From positions 1 through 64,000 of the forward strand of contig JAJFJJ010000047.1 of assembly GCA_021774195.1 (NCBI GenBank): DNA of 64,000 bases, read 5' to 3'. The DNA is from Nitrosomonas sp. GTDB lineage: Bacteria; Pseudomonadota; Gammaproteobacteria; Burkholderiales; Nitrosomonadaceae. The notes under the pieces are model-generated. The model saw only the letters and a list, made by a program, of their open reading frames with translations. It was not told where the DNA came from and made no database searches. The position numbers and the translations under genes are program-made. Below, one piece after another: positions 43,543 to 55,094 of this stretch; position 1 is the stretch's first letter, and every line of letters starts with the position of its first letter.

Positions 43543-46344
43543 TTAGGCGTATTGTCGATTTTCACCGATACCATAAAGGTTTGTGATGCATCGGCCACAA
43601 AGGGTCGGGTGTTCAGTGTTACTTCCGACGTCTTGGCGATAATGCCAGCAACGTTCACATTTAGGATGTGGGCTGGAAGTGACCGTGATATTTTCCTGTT
43701 TCTGGTCATCAGTTTGTGTGACATTGGCTTCAGAAGTAATTAAAACAAAGCGTAGGTCATCTGAAAGTGAGTTTAACAACGAGAAATCTTCACTGTTGGC
43801 TTGAATTTCAACTTTCGCAGCTAATGAAGATCCGATATCACCTTTGGCCCTGGCGTCTTCTAGTTTCTTTAATACTTGTGCTCTCATGGCGCGAATTTTA
43901 TGCCAGCGTTGCTGTAGCGTTTCTGTGTTTGGTTGTGATGGAAACTCGTGCCATGTGTGAAGGAGTACGCTGTCGTTTGAATCGCCGGATAATTGTTCCC
44001 ATACTTCATCTGCTGTGAAACTCAGTATAGGCGCGAACAGTCGAACTAAACTATGCGCAATATGATAGAGCGCACTTTGTGCAGAACGGCGTGCAGCACC
44101 ATTGGTTGCAGCGGTGTACAAACGGTCTTTGAGGATATCCAGATAGAAGCCGCCGAGGTCCTCTGAGCAGAAATTGTGTAGTTTATGTACTACTTGGTGG
44201 AATTCATATCGATCATAAACTTGAATGAGATCCTCTTGAAATGCTTGGCTGTGCGCAAGCATATAGCGGTCAATTTCCAGCCAGTTATCTACCGCTAGCA
44301 TATCAGTTTTTGGGCTAAAGTCGGCCAGATTGGCCAATAAGAAGCGTAGTGTATTACGAATGCGCCGGTAGCTTTCAACCACTCGTTTGAGAATTTCCTC
44401 GGAAATCGACAATTCACCGGAGTAATCCGTTGAAGCAACCCATAAGCGTAAAATATCCGCTCCTGAGGCGTTCATCACTTTTTGAGGCGCGATGACATTG
44501 CCCTTGGATTTGCTCATTTTGTGGCCTTTGCCATCAACTACAAAGCCATGAGTTAGCAGTGCTTTGTAGGGCGCATCGCCATTTATGGTGCAAGCCGTTA
44601 ACAAAGATGATTGAAACCAGCCGCGATGTTGATCTGATCCTTCCAGATAGAGATCAGCCGGGTATTGAAGCTGCACATTCGGTTTGACCACGGTATCGTG
44701 TGTGGTACCTGAATCAAACCAGACATCCAGTGTGTCTGTCAGTTTTTGGTAGTCTTTAGCGTCTTCACCGAGTAGTTCTTCAGCAGCAAGCGAGAACCAG
44801 GCTTCGATGCCTTGCTGTTCAACCTTTAGCGCGACTTGTTCCAATAGTTCAAGTGTACGTGGGTGTGGGACATGAGTTTCTTTATGAACAAATAAGGTCA
44901 TCGGTACACCCCAGTTCCGTTGGCGTGAGACACACCAGTCTGGGCGGTTCTTGATCATGGCTTCCAGGCGAGCCCGGCCCCATGCGGGGTAAAATTCAGT
45001 GCTGTCGACGGCGTGCATGGCCAGTTCACGCAAAGTCTTGTTCTGTGCGGATGAATTGGCGTTATCTTTTATTGTCATGCCGATAAACCACTGCGGTGTT
45101 GAGCGAAAAATAATCGGAGTTTTGTGTCGCCAGCAATGTGGGTAACTGTGATCGATTTTTTCTAGGCAGAATAAATGGTCACTGTTTTTTAGGGTGTCGA
45201 TGACCACGTCATTGGCTTTCCAAACAAATAATTCACCGACTAAAGGTGTGTCAGTCTTAAATTTGCCGTTGCCGTCGACTGGACTCTCGTTCGGTAAATT
45301 ATATTGTTGTCCGATAAAATAATCATCTAGACCATGGGCCGGTGCAGTGTGAACTAAGCCTGTTCCAGCTTCCAGCGTGACATGTTTACCGCAGATGACT
45401 TTGACGACGCGATCTTCAAATGGGTGCTGTAATGGTAAATGTTCTAGTGCCTGCCCCTTACAGGAGGCCAAAGTTTCACCTGTCAAGTTGTAACGTTCAA
45501 GACAAGATTGTTTTAAGTCACTGGCCAGTACCAATAAGCCACGTGATGTTTGTACCAGTTCGTAATCAAAATCAGGGTGAACGCTAACGGCCTGATTGGC
45601 GGGTAAGGTCCAGGGCGTAGTCGTCCAAATGATAGCATAAGTATTTGTTTCAATAGAAATGTCTAGGCCAAAGGCACTTTGTAATGTTGGCTTGGCAGCT
45701 GGTGTTGCTATGAATCCCACATCAATCGCGGGCGAGGTTTTATCCTCATATTCAACCTCTGCTTCAGCTAAGGCCGATCCGCAGTCAATACACCAATTGA
45801 CTGGTTTTTGTCCTTGGTAGAGGAAACCGTTTTGATAGATTTTACCTAACGCACGGATGATGCCTGCTTCGGTTTGGAAATCCATGGTGAGATAGGAATG
45901 ATCCCAATCGCCTAATACGCCCAGACGGATAAAATCAGCTTTCTGGCGTTCAACTTGTTCTTTGGCAAAAGTGCGGCAAAGTTCACGTACTTGGTCTGCG
46001 GGTAAATGTTTACCATGTTTTTTTTCAATCTGGTGTTCAATAGGCAAACCATGACAGTCCCAACCGGGAATATACGGCGCGTCAAAACCGGATAGGGTTT
46101 TGCTTTTAACTATAATGTCCTTAAGAATTTTGTTAACCGCGTGACCAATATGAATATCACCATTGGCATAAGGTGGCCCATCGTGCAATGTGAATTTAGG
46201 GCGCCCTTTGCTAGTACTGCGTATTTTTTGATACAAATTCTTTTCTTGCCAAGCTTTTAACATGTCGGGTTCGCGTTTGGCTAAATTACCGCGCATGGGA
46301 AAAGGGGTGTCGAGCAAGTTCAAAGTTTTCTTATAGTCGGTCAT
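43543..46344 (-). CDS. ileS: Isoleucyl-tRNA synthetase
   Basis: [33 protein letters not shown]-terminal zinc cysteines. Confidence 0.98.
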   Translation of the reverse strand: MTDYKKTLNLLDTPFPMRGNLAKREPDMLKAWQEKNLYQKIRSTSKGRPKFTLHDGPPYANGDIHIGHAVNKILKDIIVKSKTLSGFDAPYIPGWDCHGLPIEHQIEKKHGKHLPADQVRELCRTFAKEQVERQKADFIRLGVLGDWDHSYLTMDFQTEAGIIRALGKIYQNGFLYQGQKPVNWCIDCGSALAEAEVEYEDKTSPAIDVGFIATPAAKPTLQSAFGLDISIETNTYAIIWTTTPWTLPANQAVSVHPDFDYELVQTSRGLLVLASDLKQSCLERYNLTGETLASCKGQALEHLPLQHPFEDRVVKVICGKHVTLEAGTGLVHTAPAHGLDDYFIGQQYNLPNESPVDGNGKFKTDTPLVGELFVWKANDVVIDTLKNSDHLFCLEKIDHSYPHCWRHKTPIIFRSTPQWFIGMTIKDNANSSAQNKTLRELAMHAVDSTEFYPAWGRARLEAMIKNRPDWCVSRQRNWGVPMTLFVHKETHVPHPRTLELLEQVALKVEQQGIEAWFSLAAEELLGEDAKDYQKLTDTLDVWFDSGTTHDTVVKPNVQLQYPADLYLEGSDQHRGWFQSSLLTACTINGDAPYKALLTHGFVVDGKGHKMSKSKGNVIAPQKVMNASGADILRLWVASTDYSGELSISEEILKRVVESYRRIRNTLRFLLANLADFSPKTDMLAVDNWLEIDRYMLAHSQAFQEDLIQVYDRYEFHQVVHKLHNFCSEDLGGFYLDILKDRLYTAATNGAARRSAQSALYHIAHSLVRLFAPILSFTADEVWEQLSGDSNDSVLLHTWHEFPSQPNTETLQQRWHKIRAMRAQVLKKLEDARAKGDIGSSLAAKVEIQANSEDFSLLNSLSDDLRFVLITSEANVTQTDDQKQENITVTSSPHPKCERCWHYRQDVGSNTEHPTLCGRCITNLYGIGENRQYA

Positions 46345-46442
46345 GAAGTGTCAAATCTATTGTTATGTAGTACAGAGTGGATATTGAATTTTAACTTGTG
46401 TGTGATTTTATCTCATAATTGAATAGACCTAGTATTAATCGG

Positions 46443-47387
46443 CTATTTCTTGGAGAAAAAACTTTTTGCCTGCACGACATCTTTTTCAATTTGTTGGATC
46501 AGTGTCTTTAAATCGATATATTTTTCTTCATCGCGAAGTTTGTGCAGAAAACTAACTTTCAAGTATTGGCCATAGATTTCTTGATTGAAATCGAATAGAT
46601 AGACTTCCAATATAGGCTTGCCATTTTCTTGCACGGTTGGACGTACACCAAGACTGGCAACGCCTTGATAAACTATGGATGGCGATAATTTACTAACACC
46701 GCAAACTTCCACGACAAAAATTCCGGTTAGTGGAGGACGATTATGTTTGAGCTGGATATTGGCTGTCGGGAAACCGATCTTTTTACCGAGTTTGTCACCG
46801 TGAGTGACACGTCCGCTAATACTGTAAGGTCTTCCCAATAATTGCATGGCAGTATTGAGATCTCCACTGGCTAGAGCTTGCCGAACACGAGTGCTGGAGA
46901 TACGTTGATCATTGACTGTAATGCTCTGCATTTTCTCTACTGTGAAATGGTTTTTTGTTGAAAGTGTTTGCAGTAGGCCGAAGTCCCCGGCACGCCGGGC
47001 ACCAAAACGAAAGTCATCGCCGATCAGCAACCATCGTGTCGAAAGCTCTTTATTCAGGATGCGTGTTATGAACTCTTCTGGGCTGATTTTTGCGAAATCG
47101 TAGCTGAAGCGGTATACTCGTACACAATCTACTTTTGATTCGGCCAGTAGTTCTAGCTTTTCCCTTAAGCTGGTGAGTCGAGTAGGTGCCTGATCCGGCG
47201 CAAAAAATTCGCGCGGATGTGGCTCAAAAGTCATAACACAAGCAGCTAGCCCGAGTCTGTTGGCGGAATCGACAAGACGGGTGAGTATTGCTTGATGGCC
47301 TAGATGTACACCATCAAAATTGCCTATTGTAAGTGCAACCGGTGTCTTAGCGTTTGTTGAGTTTTTTCGCCAAGTGTGCATGCGCAT
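46443..47387 (-). CDS. ribF: Bifunctional riboflavin kinase/FAD synthetase
   Basis: LTIGNFDGVHLGHQAIL...HPREFF...GFPTANI. Confidence 0.94.
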   Translation of the reverse strand: MRMHTWRKNSTNAKTPVALTIGNFDGVHLGHQAILTRLVDSANRLGLAACVMTFEPHPREFFAPDQAPTRLTSLREKLELLAESKVDCVRVYRFSYDFAKISPEEFITRILNKELSTRWLLIGDDFRFGARRAGDFGLLQTLSTKNHFTVEKMQSITVNDQRISSTRVRQALASGDLNTAMQLLGRPYSISGRVTHGDKLGKKIGFPTANIQLKHNRPPLTGIFVVEVCGVSKLSPSIVYQGVASLGVRPTVQENGKPILEVYLFDFNQEIYGQYLKVSFLHKLRDEEKYIDLKTLIQQIEKDVVQAKSFFSKK

Positions 47388-47539
47388 GTTACCTAAAAGT
47401 AACAATTTTAGCTTGTTTAAGGTAAACAGGTCTAGGTTGTATCAGGTTTTACGCATATTGATTCTGGATTTTTTCCAGTACCTTGTGTCGCCATGTTGGC
47501 AGTAGAAAAAACTTTATTAACAACAGTCACGGAGATCTT

Positions 47540-48361
47540 ATGGGTAAATCGTCAAATAAAACAAAGCAAGATTATGGTTCCGATCCTGTCTCGGTACGTG
47601 AAACAGACCAATATCGTGCTGAGTATGTGCACGCATTCGTACAAAAATGGGATTCATTAATTGATTGGGATGCGCGAATCCAATCTGAAGGGTCTTTTTT
47701 TATTGATAAATTACGTGAAATGGGAGTTAAGCAAGTGCTTGATGTCGCAACAGGCACAGGATTTCATTCGGTAAGTTTACTTGAAGCTGGTTTTGAAGTA
47801 GTTAGTGCTGATGGTAGTGCTGAAATGTTGGCCAGGGCATTCGAAAACGCACGTGACCGTGGGCATGTAATGCGTACCGTGCAGGCGGATTGGCGCAGGT
47901 TAAATCGTGATGTACACCAGAAGTTTGATGCGATTATATGTTTAGGTAACTCGTTTACTCATTTATTTAATGAGAATGATCGTCGTAAGGCATTAGCCGA
48001 GTTTTATGCAGCACTACGTCATGATGGTGTTTTGTTACTTGATCAAAGGAATTATGATGCATTATTGGATCATGGGTATTCTAGTGATCACACCTATTAT
48101 TATTGTGGCGATAATGTTTCCGTAAAGCCGGTTCATGTGGATGACGGTTTGGCTCGATTTGAGTATGGTTTCCCGGATGGCGATACTTATCATTTAAATA
48201 TGTTTCCACTGAGGAAAGCCTATACGACAAAGTTAATGCAAGAGGTTGGTTTTCAGCATATTGAGACTTACGGTGATTTTAAAGAAACTTATCGTGAGAG
48301 TGAGCCGGATTTTTTTATTCATATTGCAGAAAAAACTTATATGCAGCCAGAGGATGATTAA
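47540..48361 (+). CDS. Glycine/sarcosine N-methyltransferase (GSMT-type)
   Basis: SAM-MTase motif QVLDVATGTGFHSVSLLEAGFEV; overall GSMT/GNMT resemblance; ATG 47540 with upstream GGAG. Confidence 0.78.
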   Translation: MGKSSNKTKQDYGSDPVSVRETDQYRAEYVHAFVQKWDSLIDWDARIQSEGSFFIDKLREMGVKQVLDVATGTGFHSVSLLEAGFEVVSADGSAEMLARAFENARDRGHVMRTVQADWRRLNRDVHQKFDAIICLGNSFTHLFNENDRRKALAEFYAALRHDGVLLLDQRNYDALLDHGYSSDHTYYYCGDNVSVKPVHVDDGLARFEYGFPDGDTYHLNMFPLRKAYTTKLMQEVGFQHIETYGDFKETYRESEPDFFIHIAEKTYMQPEDD

Positions 48362-48367
48362 TAGTTA

Positions 48368-49228
48368 ATGAACACTAATGAAACAACACAATCCACTGCC
48401 GTAGAGACAGCGAGAGATTACTATAATAGCGAAGACGCGGATACTTTTTACAGCCAGGTGTGGGGTGGAGAGGATATTCACATCGGTTTGTACACGGCTA
48501 GTGACGAAGCAATCAGTACTGCAAGTCAACGTACGGTGGCAACTATGGCCGAACGTTTGCCTAAACTGGATGAGAATAGTCATGTTCTTGATATTGGATC
48601 TGGTTATTGCGGAGCCGCCAGATACCTGGCTAAAATATATGGTGCCAAGGTTAGTGCATTAAATCTTAGTGAAGTAGAGAATCAACGTGCCAGAGAGTTA
48701 AATGCTTCAGCAGGTTTGGCGGAAAAAATTGATGTGACCGATGGGAGTTTTGAACAAATTCCTTTTGCAACAGCATCTGAATCTGGGGAAGGGTTTGATG
48801 TGATTTGGTCACAAGATGCGATTCTACATAGCGATAATCGTGAGAAAGTATTGGCTGAGGCGTTTAGGGTATTAAAGCCGGGTGGTTGTTTTGTCTTTAC
48901 AGATCCCATGCAGGCTGATGATTGTCCAGAGGGTGTTCTGCAACCGATATTGGATCGAATTCACTTAAGCTCTTTAGGGTCACCAGGTTTTTATTGCAGC
49001 GTTGCAGAAAAACTCGGTTTTGAAGTGATTGCGTTTGATGATCAGACCAATCAGCTAATTAATCATTATCAGCGTGTTTTGGAAGAAACGGAAAGACATA
49101 CTGAAGATCTTGCAAAAAAGATTGACCCACAGTATGTGCAGCGCATGAAAGCAGGTTTGAAGTATTGGATTGAAGGCGGGAAAGCAGGGCATTTGGCATG
49201 GGGAATCTTTTTACTTCATAAGCCCTGA
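48368..49228 (+). CDS. Sarcosine/dimethylglycine N-methyltransferase (SDMT-type)
   Basis: YYNSEDADTFYSQVWGGEDIHIGLY; VLDIGSGYCGAARYLAKIYGAKVSALNLS; adjacent to GSMT. Confidence 0.8.
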   Translation: MNTNETTQSTAVETARDYYNSEDADTFYSQVWGGEDIHIGLYTASDEAISTASQRTVATMAERLPKLDENSHVLDIGSGYCGAARYLAKIYGAKVSALNLSEVENQRARELNASAGLAEKIDVTDGSFEQIPFATASESGEGFDVIWSQDAILHSDNREKVLAEAFRVLKPGGCFVFTDPMQADDCPEGVLQPILDRIHLSSLGSPGFYCSVAEKLGFEVIAFDDQTNQLINHYQRVLEETERHTEDLAKKIDPQYVQRMKAGLKYWIEGGKAGHLAWGIFLLHKP

Positions 49229-49285
49229 ATAATGTGATTAAACAGGCCTTTAGGTTGTTTGTTGGCCTGGTTGATTCAGTTGTTT

Positions 49286-50041
49286 TTAAGCGCTGGTTTT
49301 GTTGCATGTTTTACAAGACGGGTCTTTTTTCAGTTGAACAGTGCGCCATTTCATCGTCTGACTATCTAATAATTGTAGGCGTCCATTCAGTGTTTCTCCG
49401 ATATTTAATAAGACCTTTATCGTTTCTGCCGCTTGCATACTGCCGATGATGCCTACCAGCGGCGCAAAAACCCCCATAACCGCGCAAGGCATATCAGCGT
49501 CGTCTCCTTCCATTGGATAAAGGCAGTGATAGCATGGGCTGTCATTGTTCCGTAAATCGAATACCGTCACTTGGCCTTCAAAACGTACTGCGGCTCCTGA
49601 GATTAGCGGTTTTTGATGCTTGACACAGATTTTGTTAATTTGATGACGAGTGGTGAAATTGTCACTGGCATCGATAACGGCATCGACTTGAGCAACTAGG
49701 TTTTGCAGTTTCGATTCGTCGACCCGCTCTTGATGGGTTATGACATTGACTTCTGGATTGATGCTGACAAGTGTCTCACGAGCTGACTCCGTCTTAGCTT
49801 TCCCAATGGCATGTGTATGGTGGATGATTTGGCGTTGTAAGTTTGTTAGGTCGACTTTGTCGTGATCACAAATAACTAGTTCGCCGATACCGCTAGCAGC
49901 TAAGTACAATGCTGCAGGCGAACCAAGGCCGCCTGCACCAACCAACAAAACTTTCGATTGTAAGAGTGTTTCTTGTCCAGAAATGTCAATTTGCGGAAGT
50001 AGAAGATGCCGGCTATATCGAAGCAGTTGTTGATCATCCAC
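49286..50041 (-). CDS. moeB: Molybdopterin-synthase adenylyltransferase / HesA-MoeB-ThiF family
   Basis: RYSRHLLLPQIDISGQE...LLVGAGGLGSPAALYLAASGIGEL...CYHCLYP. Confidence 0.9.
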   Translation of the reverse strand: MDDQQLLRYSRHLLLPQIDISGQETLLQSKVLLVGAGGLGSPAALYLAASGIGELVICDHDKVDLTNLQRQIIHHTHAIGKAKTESARETLVSINPEVNVITHQERVDESKLQNLVAQVDAVIDASDNFTTRHQINKICVKHQKPLISGAAVRFEGQVTVFDLRNNDSPCYHCLYPMEGDDADMPCAVMGVFAPLVGIIGSMQAAETIKVLLNIGETLNGRLQLLDSQTMKWRTVQLKKDPSCKTCNKTSA

Positions 50042-50086
50042 AATTTTTAACGTCGATGATAGCCGGACATGTCGTTCTTAATGCTA

Positions 50087-51511
50087 TTAGATTTCCTCGT
50101 TAACGTTTTTTTGCGTAGCCGAAGTGGTAATACCTTTGAAATAATTCATGGCTTGAATAAGTAAAAGGTCTTCACTGGAGCCAAATTCAATCGGCGCATT
50201 ATTTTTTTCGTTCTCTTGCTTTTCATCATCCGATGGTTCTTTTTGTTGAGTTTTATTAGCAGACTCCGTGTCTTTAGATGCGTGTTCTTCTTTGTCGCCA
50301 TTAGATAAATGACGACTTAAGTCAGACTCCCGTATACGTTGATCATCTTTCTCAGTCTCATCTAAAATGTCTGGAGTAATACCTTTGGCCTGAATAGACT
50401 GACCATTTGGTGTGTAATAAAGTGCTGTGGTCAGTTTGATTGCTGTGTCATTACCAAGTGGTAGGATGGTTTGCACCGATCCTTTGCCAAATGTTTGAGA
50501 CCCCATCACGACGGAGCGTTTGTGGTCTTGCAATGCACCAGCAACAATTTCTGATGCCGAAGCCGAACCACCATTGACTAAAGTGATCATTGGTACAGTT
50601 TTGACTTCTGCCGGTAATCCTCTGAGATAGTCTTTCCCCGATCCACGCAAATAATACTCAGGGTTGGCGTGTAATTTCATTTTTGCGTCTGTTGTACGGC
50701 CTTCAGTATAAACAACGAGTGAATTTTCTGGTAGAAATGCAGCAGATACCGCAACCGCGCCATTAAGTAGGCCGCCTGGGTCATTGCGCAAATCTAGTAT
50801 CAGGCCTTGCATTGGTTCGGTATTTTCTTGGAAGAGCTCATTGATGGCCTTGGCCAGGTTCTTGCCGGTTTGTTCTTGGAACTGTGTAATACGGATATAG
50901 GCATAGCCCGGCTCAATCATCTTTGATTTGACACTTTGAATTTTAATAATGTCACGTACTAAGGTGAATGTTAATGGTGCTTTTTCACCTTCGCGTACAA
51001 CAGTAATTGTGATCGATGTTTTTGGTTTGCCACGCATTAATTTGATTGCATCACTGAGTGTCATACCCTTAACCGCAGTATCATCCAGCTTGACAATTAA
51101 ATCGCCAGTTTGTATGCCAGCGCGGAATGCAGGGGTATCTTCAATGGGGGAAATAACTTTGACCAGTCCGTCTTCCATAGTGACTTGAATACCGAGACCA
51201 CCAAATTCACCTTGGGTACCAATTTGTAATTCTTTGTAGTCGTCTTTATCGAGATAAGATGAATGAGGGTCAAGACCGACCAACATACCATTGATGGCTT
51301 CGGTAATAAGCTTTTTATCTTCTACCGACTCGACATAATCGCTCTTAATACGCCCAAATACTTGAGCAAAAGTACGCAACTCTTCTATTGGCAATGCGTG
51401 AACAGCGCCGGTCGGTTCTTTTTTGGCAATTGCGGAAAAATTTAAACTCAGCATTACACCTGTGATAGCGCCAATAAGGACTAAACCTGTTTTCTTCAAA
51501 ATGTTACTCAT
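50087..51511 (-). CDS. S41-family C-terminal processing peptidase
   Basis: PDZ region GDLIVKLDDTAVKGM; NGGSASASEIVAGALQDH catalytic Ser; low-complexity C-terminus. Confidence 0.93.
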   Translation of the reverse strand: MSNILKKTGLVLIGAITGVMLSLNFSAIAKKEPTGAVHALPIEELRTFAQVFGRIKSDYVESVEDKKLITEAINGMLVGLDPHSSYLDKDDYKELQIGTQGEFGGLGIQVTMEDGLVKVISPIEDTPAFRAGIQTGDLIVKLDDTAVKGMTLSDAIKLMRGKPKTSITITVVREGEKAPLTFTLVRDIIKIQSVKSKMIEPGYAYIRITQFQEQTGKNLAKAINELFQENTEPMQGLILDLRNDPGGLLNGAVAVSAAFLPENSLVVYTEGRTTDAKMKLHANPEYYLRGSGKDYLRGLPAEVKTVPMITLVNGGSASASEIVAGALQDHKRSVVMGSQTFGKGSVQTILPLGNDTAIKLTTALYYTPNGQSIQAKGITPDILDETEKDDQRIRESDLSRHLSNGDKEEHASKDTESANKTQQKEPSDDEKQENEKNNAPIEFGSSEDLLLIQAMNYFKGITTSATQKNVNEEI

Positions 51512-51558
51512 TATGCTTTCTCCGCACTAATCAAATTTGTCATACATCCGAGGGATTA

Positions 51559-52746
51559 TTAATTTAACTGTTTAATAGTAGTCCAAGTTAATGGATCAAA
51601 TGGTTGACCTTTATACCGAAGTTCAAAGTATAAACCTGAAATTGGATTGCCGCCGCTATTTCCAACTGATGCGATGTTGTCACCACTATGTATAGTATCA
51701 CCGACTTCTTTATAGAGTGCTTCATTGTTACCGTAAAGACTCATGTAACGATTGCCATGATCAATAATTATTAGGTTACCGAAACCTCTCAACCAATCAG
51801 AGAAAACGACGGTACCATTTGCTATGGCCTTGACAGTGCTGCCAGTGGGTGCACTGATAAATAACCCCTTCCAAGTAATATGTTTGCCTGAACGTTGACT
51901 ACCAAAACGACTGATAAGTTTCCCACGTACTGGTAAATGTAATTGACCTTTTAGTGATGAAAAAGGGAGTTTGTTCGAAGATTCTTCCGGTAATTTGTTG
52001 TTATATAAAGAAGAAGATGGTTTTTGTTGGCTTAAGAATTTGTTTATTTCTGCAACAATATTGGTGATTCGTTTTTCATCGCGTTGCAGTTTCTCGATCT
52101 CATTTTGTTGTTCATTAACTTGCTTTGATATTTTTGTAACAATGGCATGGTGTTTTAGATGTTGCTGTGTTAATTGGTCTTTTTGGGTTAGATACGCCTT
52201 CTGGATAGCATTGATTTCTGATTTCTTTTGGTGGGTCTCTTGAGTCAGATTTTCAAGTTCCTTTTGATTATTGAGAAGCATATTAATAGTGTTTTGGCGT
52301 TCTATAGACAGATACTTGTAGTAATGTATATCGCGCATTATTTGGTTTGGGTTGTTTTGATTAAGTAAGCGCTTTAAGTGATCTTGTTTATTGTTGACAT
52401 ATTGTTGATAAATTAGCTGATCAAACTGATTCTGTTCGGTATTGATGATTTTTCTGAGACGTTGTTGTTGTTGATTGAGCTGCTCGTATTGATCGTTGGC
52501 TTGACGTTTTTCATTTAATAAGACATTGATCTTTCGATTGATGTTGCTGATAGCACGCTCGGTTTTTTGTAAATTATCTGCCGCGTATCGTTTTTCTTTT
52601 TCACGGCCAGCAAGATTTTTCTGAAGCAGTTGAATACGGTCACGTAACGTATCCAATTTTTCTTGACTTTCTGATGTGGCAGTTAATGGATAGCACAGTG
52701 CTAGAACACAAGTTATCCAAATAAACTTGCGCATGAAAAATTGCAT
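51559..52746 (-). CDS. envC: Murein hydrolase activator EnvC-like (coiled-coil plus M23/LytM)
   Basis: Long coiled coil then LPVRGKLISRFGSQRSGKHITWKGLFI...HGNRYMSLYGNN. Confidence 0.88.
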   Translation of the reverse strand: MQFFMRKFIWITCVLALCYPLTATSESQEKLDTLRDRIQLLQKNLAGREKEKRYAADNLQKTERAISNINRKINVLLNEKRQANDQYEQLNQQQQRLRKIINTEQNQFDQLIYQQYVNNKQDHLKRLLNQNNPNQIMRDIHYYKYLSIERQNTINMLLNNQKELENLTQETHQKKSEINAIQKAYLTQKDQLTQQHLKHHAIVTKISKQVNEQQNEIEKLQRDEKRITNIVAEINKFLSQQKPSSSLYNNKLPEESSNKLPFSSLKGQLHLPVRGKLISRFGSQRSGKHITWKGLFISAPTGSTVKAIANGTVVFSDWLRGFGNLIIIDHGNRYMSLYGNNEALYKEVGDTIHSGDNIASVGNSGGNPISGLYFELRYKGQPFDPLTWTTIKQLN

Positions 52747-52816
52747 GTGGGTACAAATATTGTTTTGTGCCAGAAGTAACCTTTTATTACACGGATTTTT
52801 TATTGTGTTTTAACGA

Positions 52817-53566
52817 CTATGCACCGGATTTGCCCTGATTAGCGACTGCTTGCATCGCTTTTTCAACATCAGACTGATCGCCAAGATAATAATTCCTTAT
52901 AGGTTTTAAATTATCATCCAGCTCATAAACCAACGGTACGCCGGTAGGGATATTGCAAGTTAAAATATCTTGATCAGAGATATTGTCTAAATATTTAACA
53001 AGCGCACGTATTGAGTTGCCATGTGCAGTAATAATCACTCGTTTCCCTGTCGCTACTTGCGGTGCTATGGTTTCATTCCAGTAGGGCATAAAACGAGCGA
53101 CGGTATCTTCTAGACACTCAGTCAGAGGAATATCCTGTTTTGCCAGATCGGCGTATCGTGGGTCAGTTCCAGGATATCGGTCGTCTTCAGAGGTTAAAGC
53201 TGGTGGTCGTGTGTTATAGCTGCGTCGCCAAATTAGAACTTGTTCGTCACCATACTTGTTCGCTGTTTCGGCTTTGTTCAGCCCTTGTAATGCGCCGTAA
53301 TGTCGTTCATTTAGGCGCCATGTGTTACGGACGGGGATCCACATTTGATCCAGTTCGTCTAGTGTTATCCATAGTGTTCGAATAGCGCGCTTGAGTACCG
53401 AAGTATAGGCAATGTCAAAGGTGAAACCTTGTTCTCGTAATAATCGCCCGGCATTTTTTGCCTCTTCCAAACCCTTGGGTGTTAAATCTACATCTGTCCA
53501 ACCAGTGAATCTATTTTCTTTGTTCCAAGTACTTTCTCCATGTCTCAGGAGAACTATTTTTTTCAT
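52817..53566 (-). CDS. gpmA: 2,3-bisphosphoglycerate-dependent phosphoglycerate mutase
   Basis: [44 protein letters not shown]. Confidence 0.97.
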   Translation of the reverse strand: MKKIVLLRHGESTWNKENRFTGWTDVDLTPKGLEEAKNAGRLLREQGFTFDIAYTSVLKRAIRTLWITLDELDQMWIPVRNTWRLNERHYGALQGLNKAETANKYGDEQVLIWRRSYNTRPPALTSEDDRYPGTDPRYADLAKQDIPLTECLEDTVARFMPYWNETIAPQVATGKRVIITAHGNSIRALVKYLDNISDQDILTCNIPTGVPLVYELDDNLKPIRNYYLGDQSDVEKAMQAVANQGKSGA

Positions 53567-53840
53567 GTTAACCTTTTAGGAAAGGGAATTGACTATTAAG
53601 AAAGTTGCGATAAGGCGTTATTTTATTATATTTTGCAGGCGAACGCAGCATAAACTGGTTATTTGGTGATGGTTGTTTATGATTTGTGGGTCATATTACA
53701 AATTGATGCTTTGCAAAGATTTTTGGTTTAAAGATGTGTGCATAATGTTAAGATGCGGGCTGGCTTATTTGGGAGGTGAGCAGCTTTCTCATCTTCAACT
53801 AAGAAAAACTAAATTTTGTTAGGAAATAGAATAAAAGTTT

Positions 53841-54272
53841 ATGGAACCATCATTAATGTCTGATCATTTTCTTCTTAGACTGGAGAATTTACTATTTTTG
53901 ATTGCAGCTACTGTCAGTGCGCTGATGCTAATTTGGCCGATGATACGTCGTGGCCCTAAAGAGGTTGATACACGAGTTGCGATTGAGTTAATTAACCATC
54001 AAGATGCGCTGGTGCTGGATGTGCGGGATGATAGCGATTATGCGGCAGGTCATTTGCCGAATTCGACGCATATCCCCACTGAAAAGATTGAAGATCGCTG
54101 GATTGAAATACAAAAACATAAAGAAAGACCGATTCTGGTAATTTATAGTAGCGGTATTCGTTCTCATCATGCCAGTAAGGTGCTGGCTAAGAATGGATTT
54201 GAAAAAGTGCATAATTTGATGGGAGGGATTGATGCCTGGCGGCGTGCTAGCCTGCCGATTGTTAAGCGATAA
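53841..54272 (+). CDS. Rhodanese-like domain protein, membrane-anchored
   Basis: N-terminal TM; DALVLDVRDDSDYAAGHLPNSTHIP. The active-site position is Ser rather than Cys (VIYSSGIRSHHA). Confidence 0.88.
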   Translation: MEPSLMSDHFLLRLENLLFLIAATVSALMLIWPMIRRGPKEVDTRVAIELINHQDALVLDVRDDSDYAAGHLPNSTHIPTEKIEDRWIEIQKHKERPILVIYSSGIRSHHASKVLAKNGFEKVHNLMGGIDAWRRASLPIVKR

Positions 54273-54281
54273 AGGAAATAA

Positions 54282-54539
54282 ATGTCAAAAGTAATTATGT
54301 ATACGACAGGGTTTTGCCCTTATTGTAAGATGGCTGAAAATTTGTTGCGAGCTAAAGGTGTTGAACAAATTGAAAAGATACGTATCGATTTGGAGCCAGA
54401 ACAACGTGTCGACATGATGGAGAAAACAGGCCGTCGTACAGTACCTCAAATCTATATAGGAAATAGACATGTGGGGGGGTATGATGATTTGACGCAACTT
54501 GATCATAATGGTGAGTTGGTGACATTATTAGCATCTTGA
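54282..54539 (+). CDS. grxC: Glutaredoxin 3
   Basis: KVIMYTTGFCPYCKMAENLL...GRRTVPQIYIGNRHVGGYDDL. Confidence 0.95.
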   Translation: MSKVIMYTTGFCPYCKMAENLLRAKGVEQIEKIRIDLEPEQRVDMMEKTGRRTVPQIYIGNRHVGGYDDLTQLDHNGELVTLLAS

Positions 54540-54611
54540 TTATTTGATGATCTAATCATATTTTAGTTATAAGTAATTTTCTTTAATCTTTAAAATCAGG
54601 TTGAATATAAA

Positions 54612-55067
54612 ATGAGTGACCAACAACAACCCGCTTTCACTATTGAAAAAATCTATGTTAAGGATTTGTCCTTAGAAATACCAAATGCACCGGGGATTTT
54701 CCTTGAACGCGAAGCGCCTCAAGTTCATTTACAATTGAACACCAAAAACCATATCATTGAAGAAGAGCTGTATGAGGTGTTTTTGACAGTAACGGTCACT
54801 GCTAAGATTAACGATAAGGTGATGTTTCTTGTGGAAGCTCAACAAGCGGGTATTTTTCGTATTCGTAATATTCCGGTTGAAGAAATTGATCCGGTATTAG
54901 GTATTGGTTGCGCTAATATATTGTTTCCATATTTGCGTGAAACGGTGTCCGATATTGTTACTCGCGCTGGTTTCCCTGCGGTCATACTCAATCCGGTAAA
55001 TTTTGAAGCAATTTACCAACAAGATAAAGAAGGTGCGGCATCCAGTGCAAGTGCAGAGAAGCACTAA
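54612..55067 (+). CDS. secB: Protein-export chaperone SecB
   Basis: FTIEKIYVKDLSLEIPNAPGIF...GIGCANILFPYLRETVSDIVTRAGFPAVILNPVNFEA. Confidence 0.97.
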   Translation: MSDQQQPAFTIEKIYVKDLSLEIPNAPGIFLEREAPQVHLQLNTKNHIIEEELYEVFLTVTVTAKINDKVMFLVEAQQAGIFRIRNIPVEEIDPVLGIGCANILFPYLRETVSDIVTRAGFPAVILNPVNFEAIYQQDKEGAASSASAEKH

Positions 55068-55094
55068 CTTATATTTGAAAACATATTTGACACA

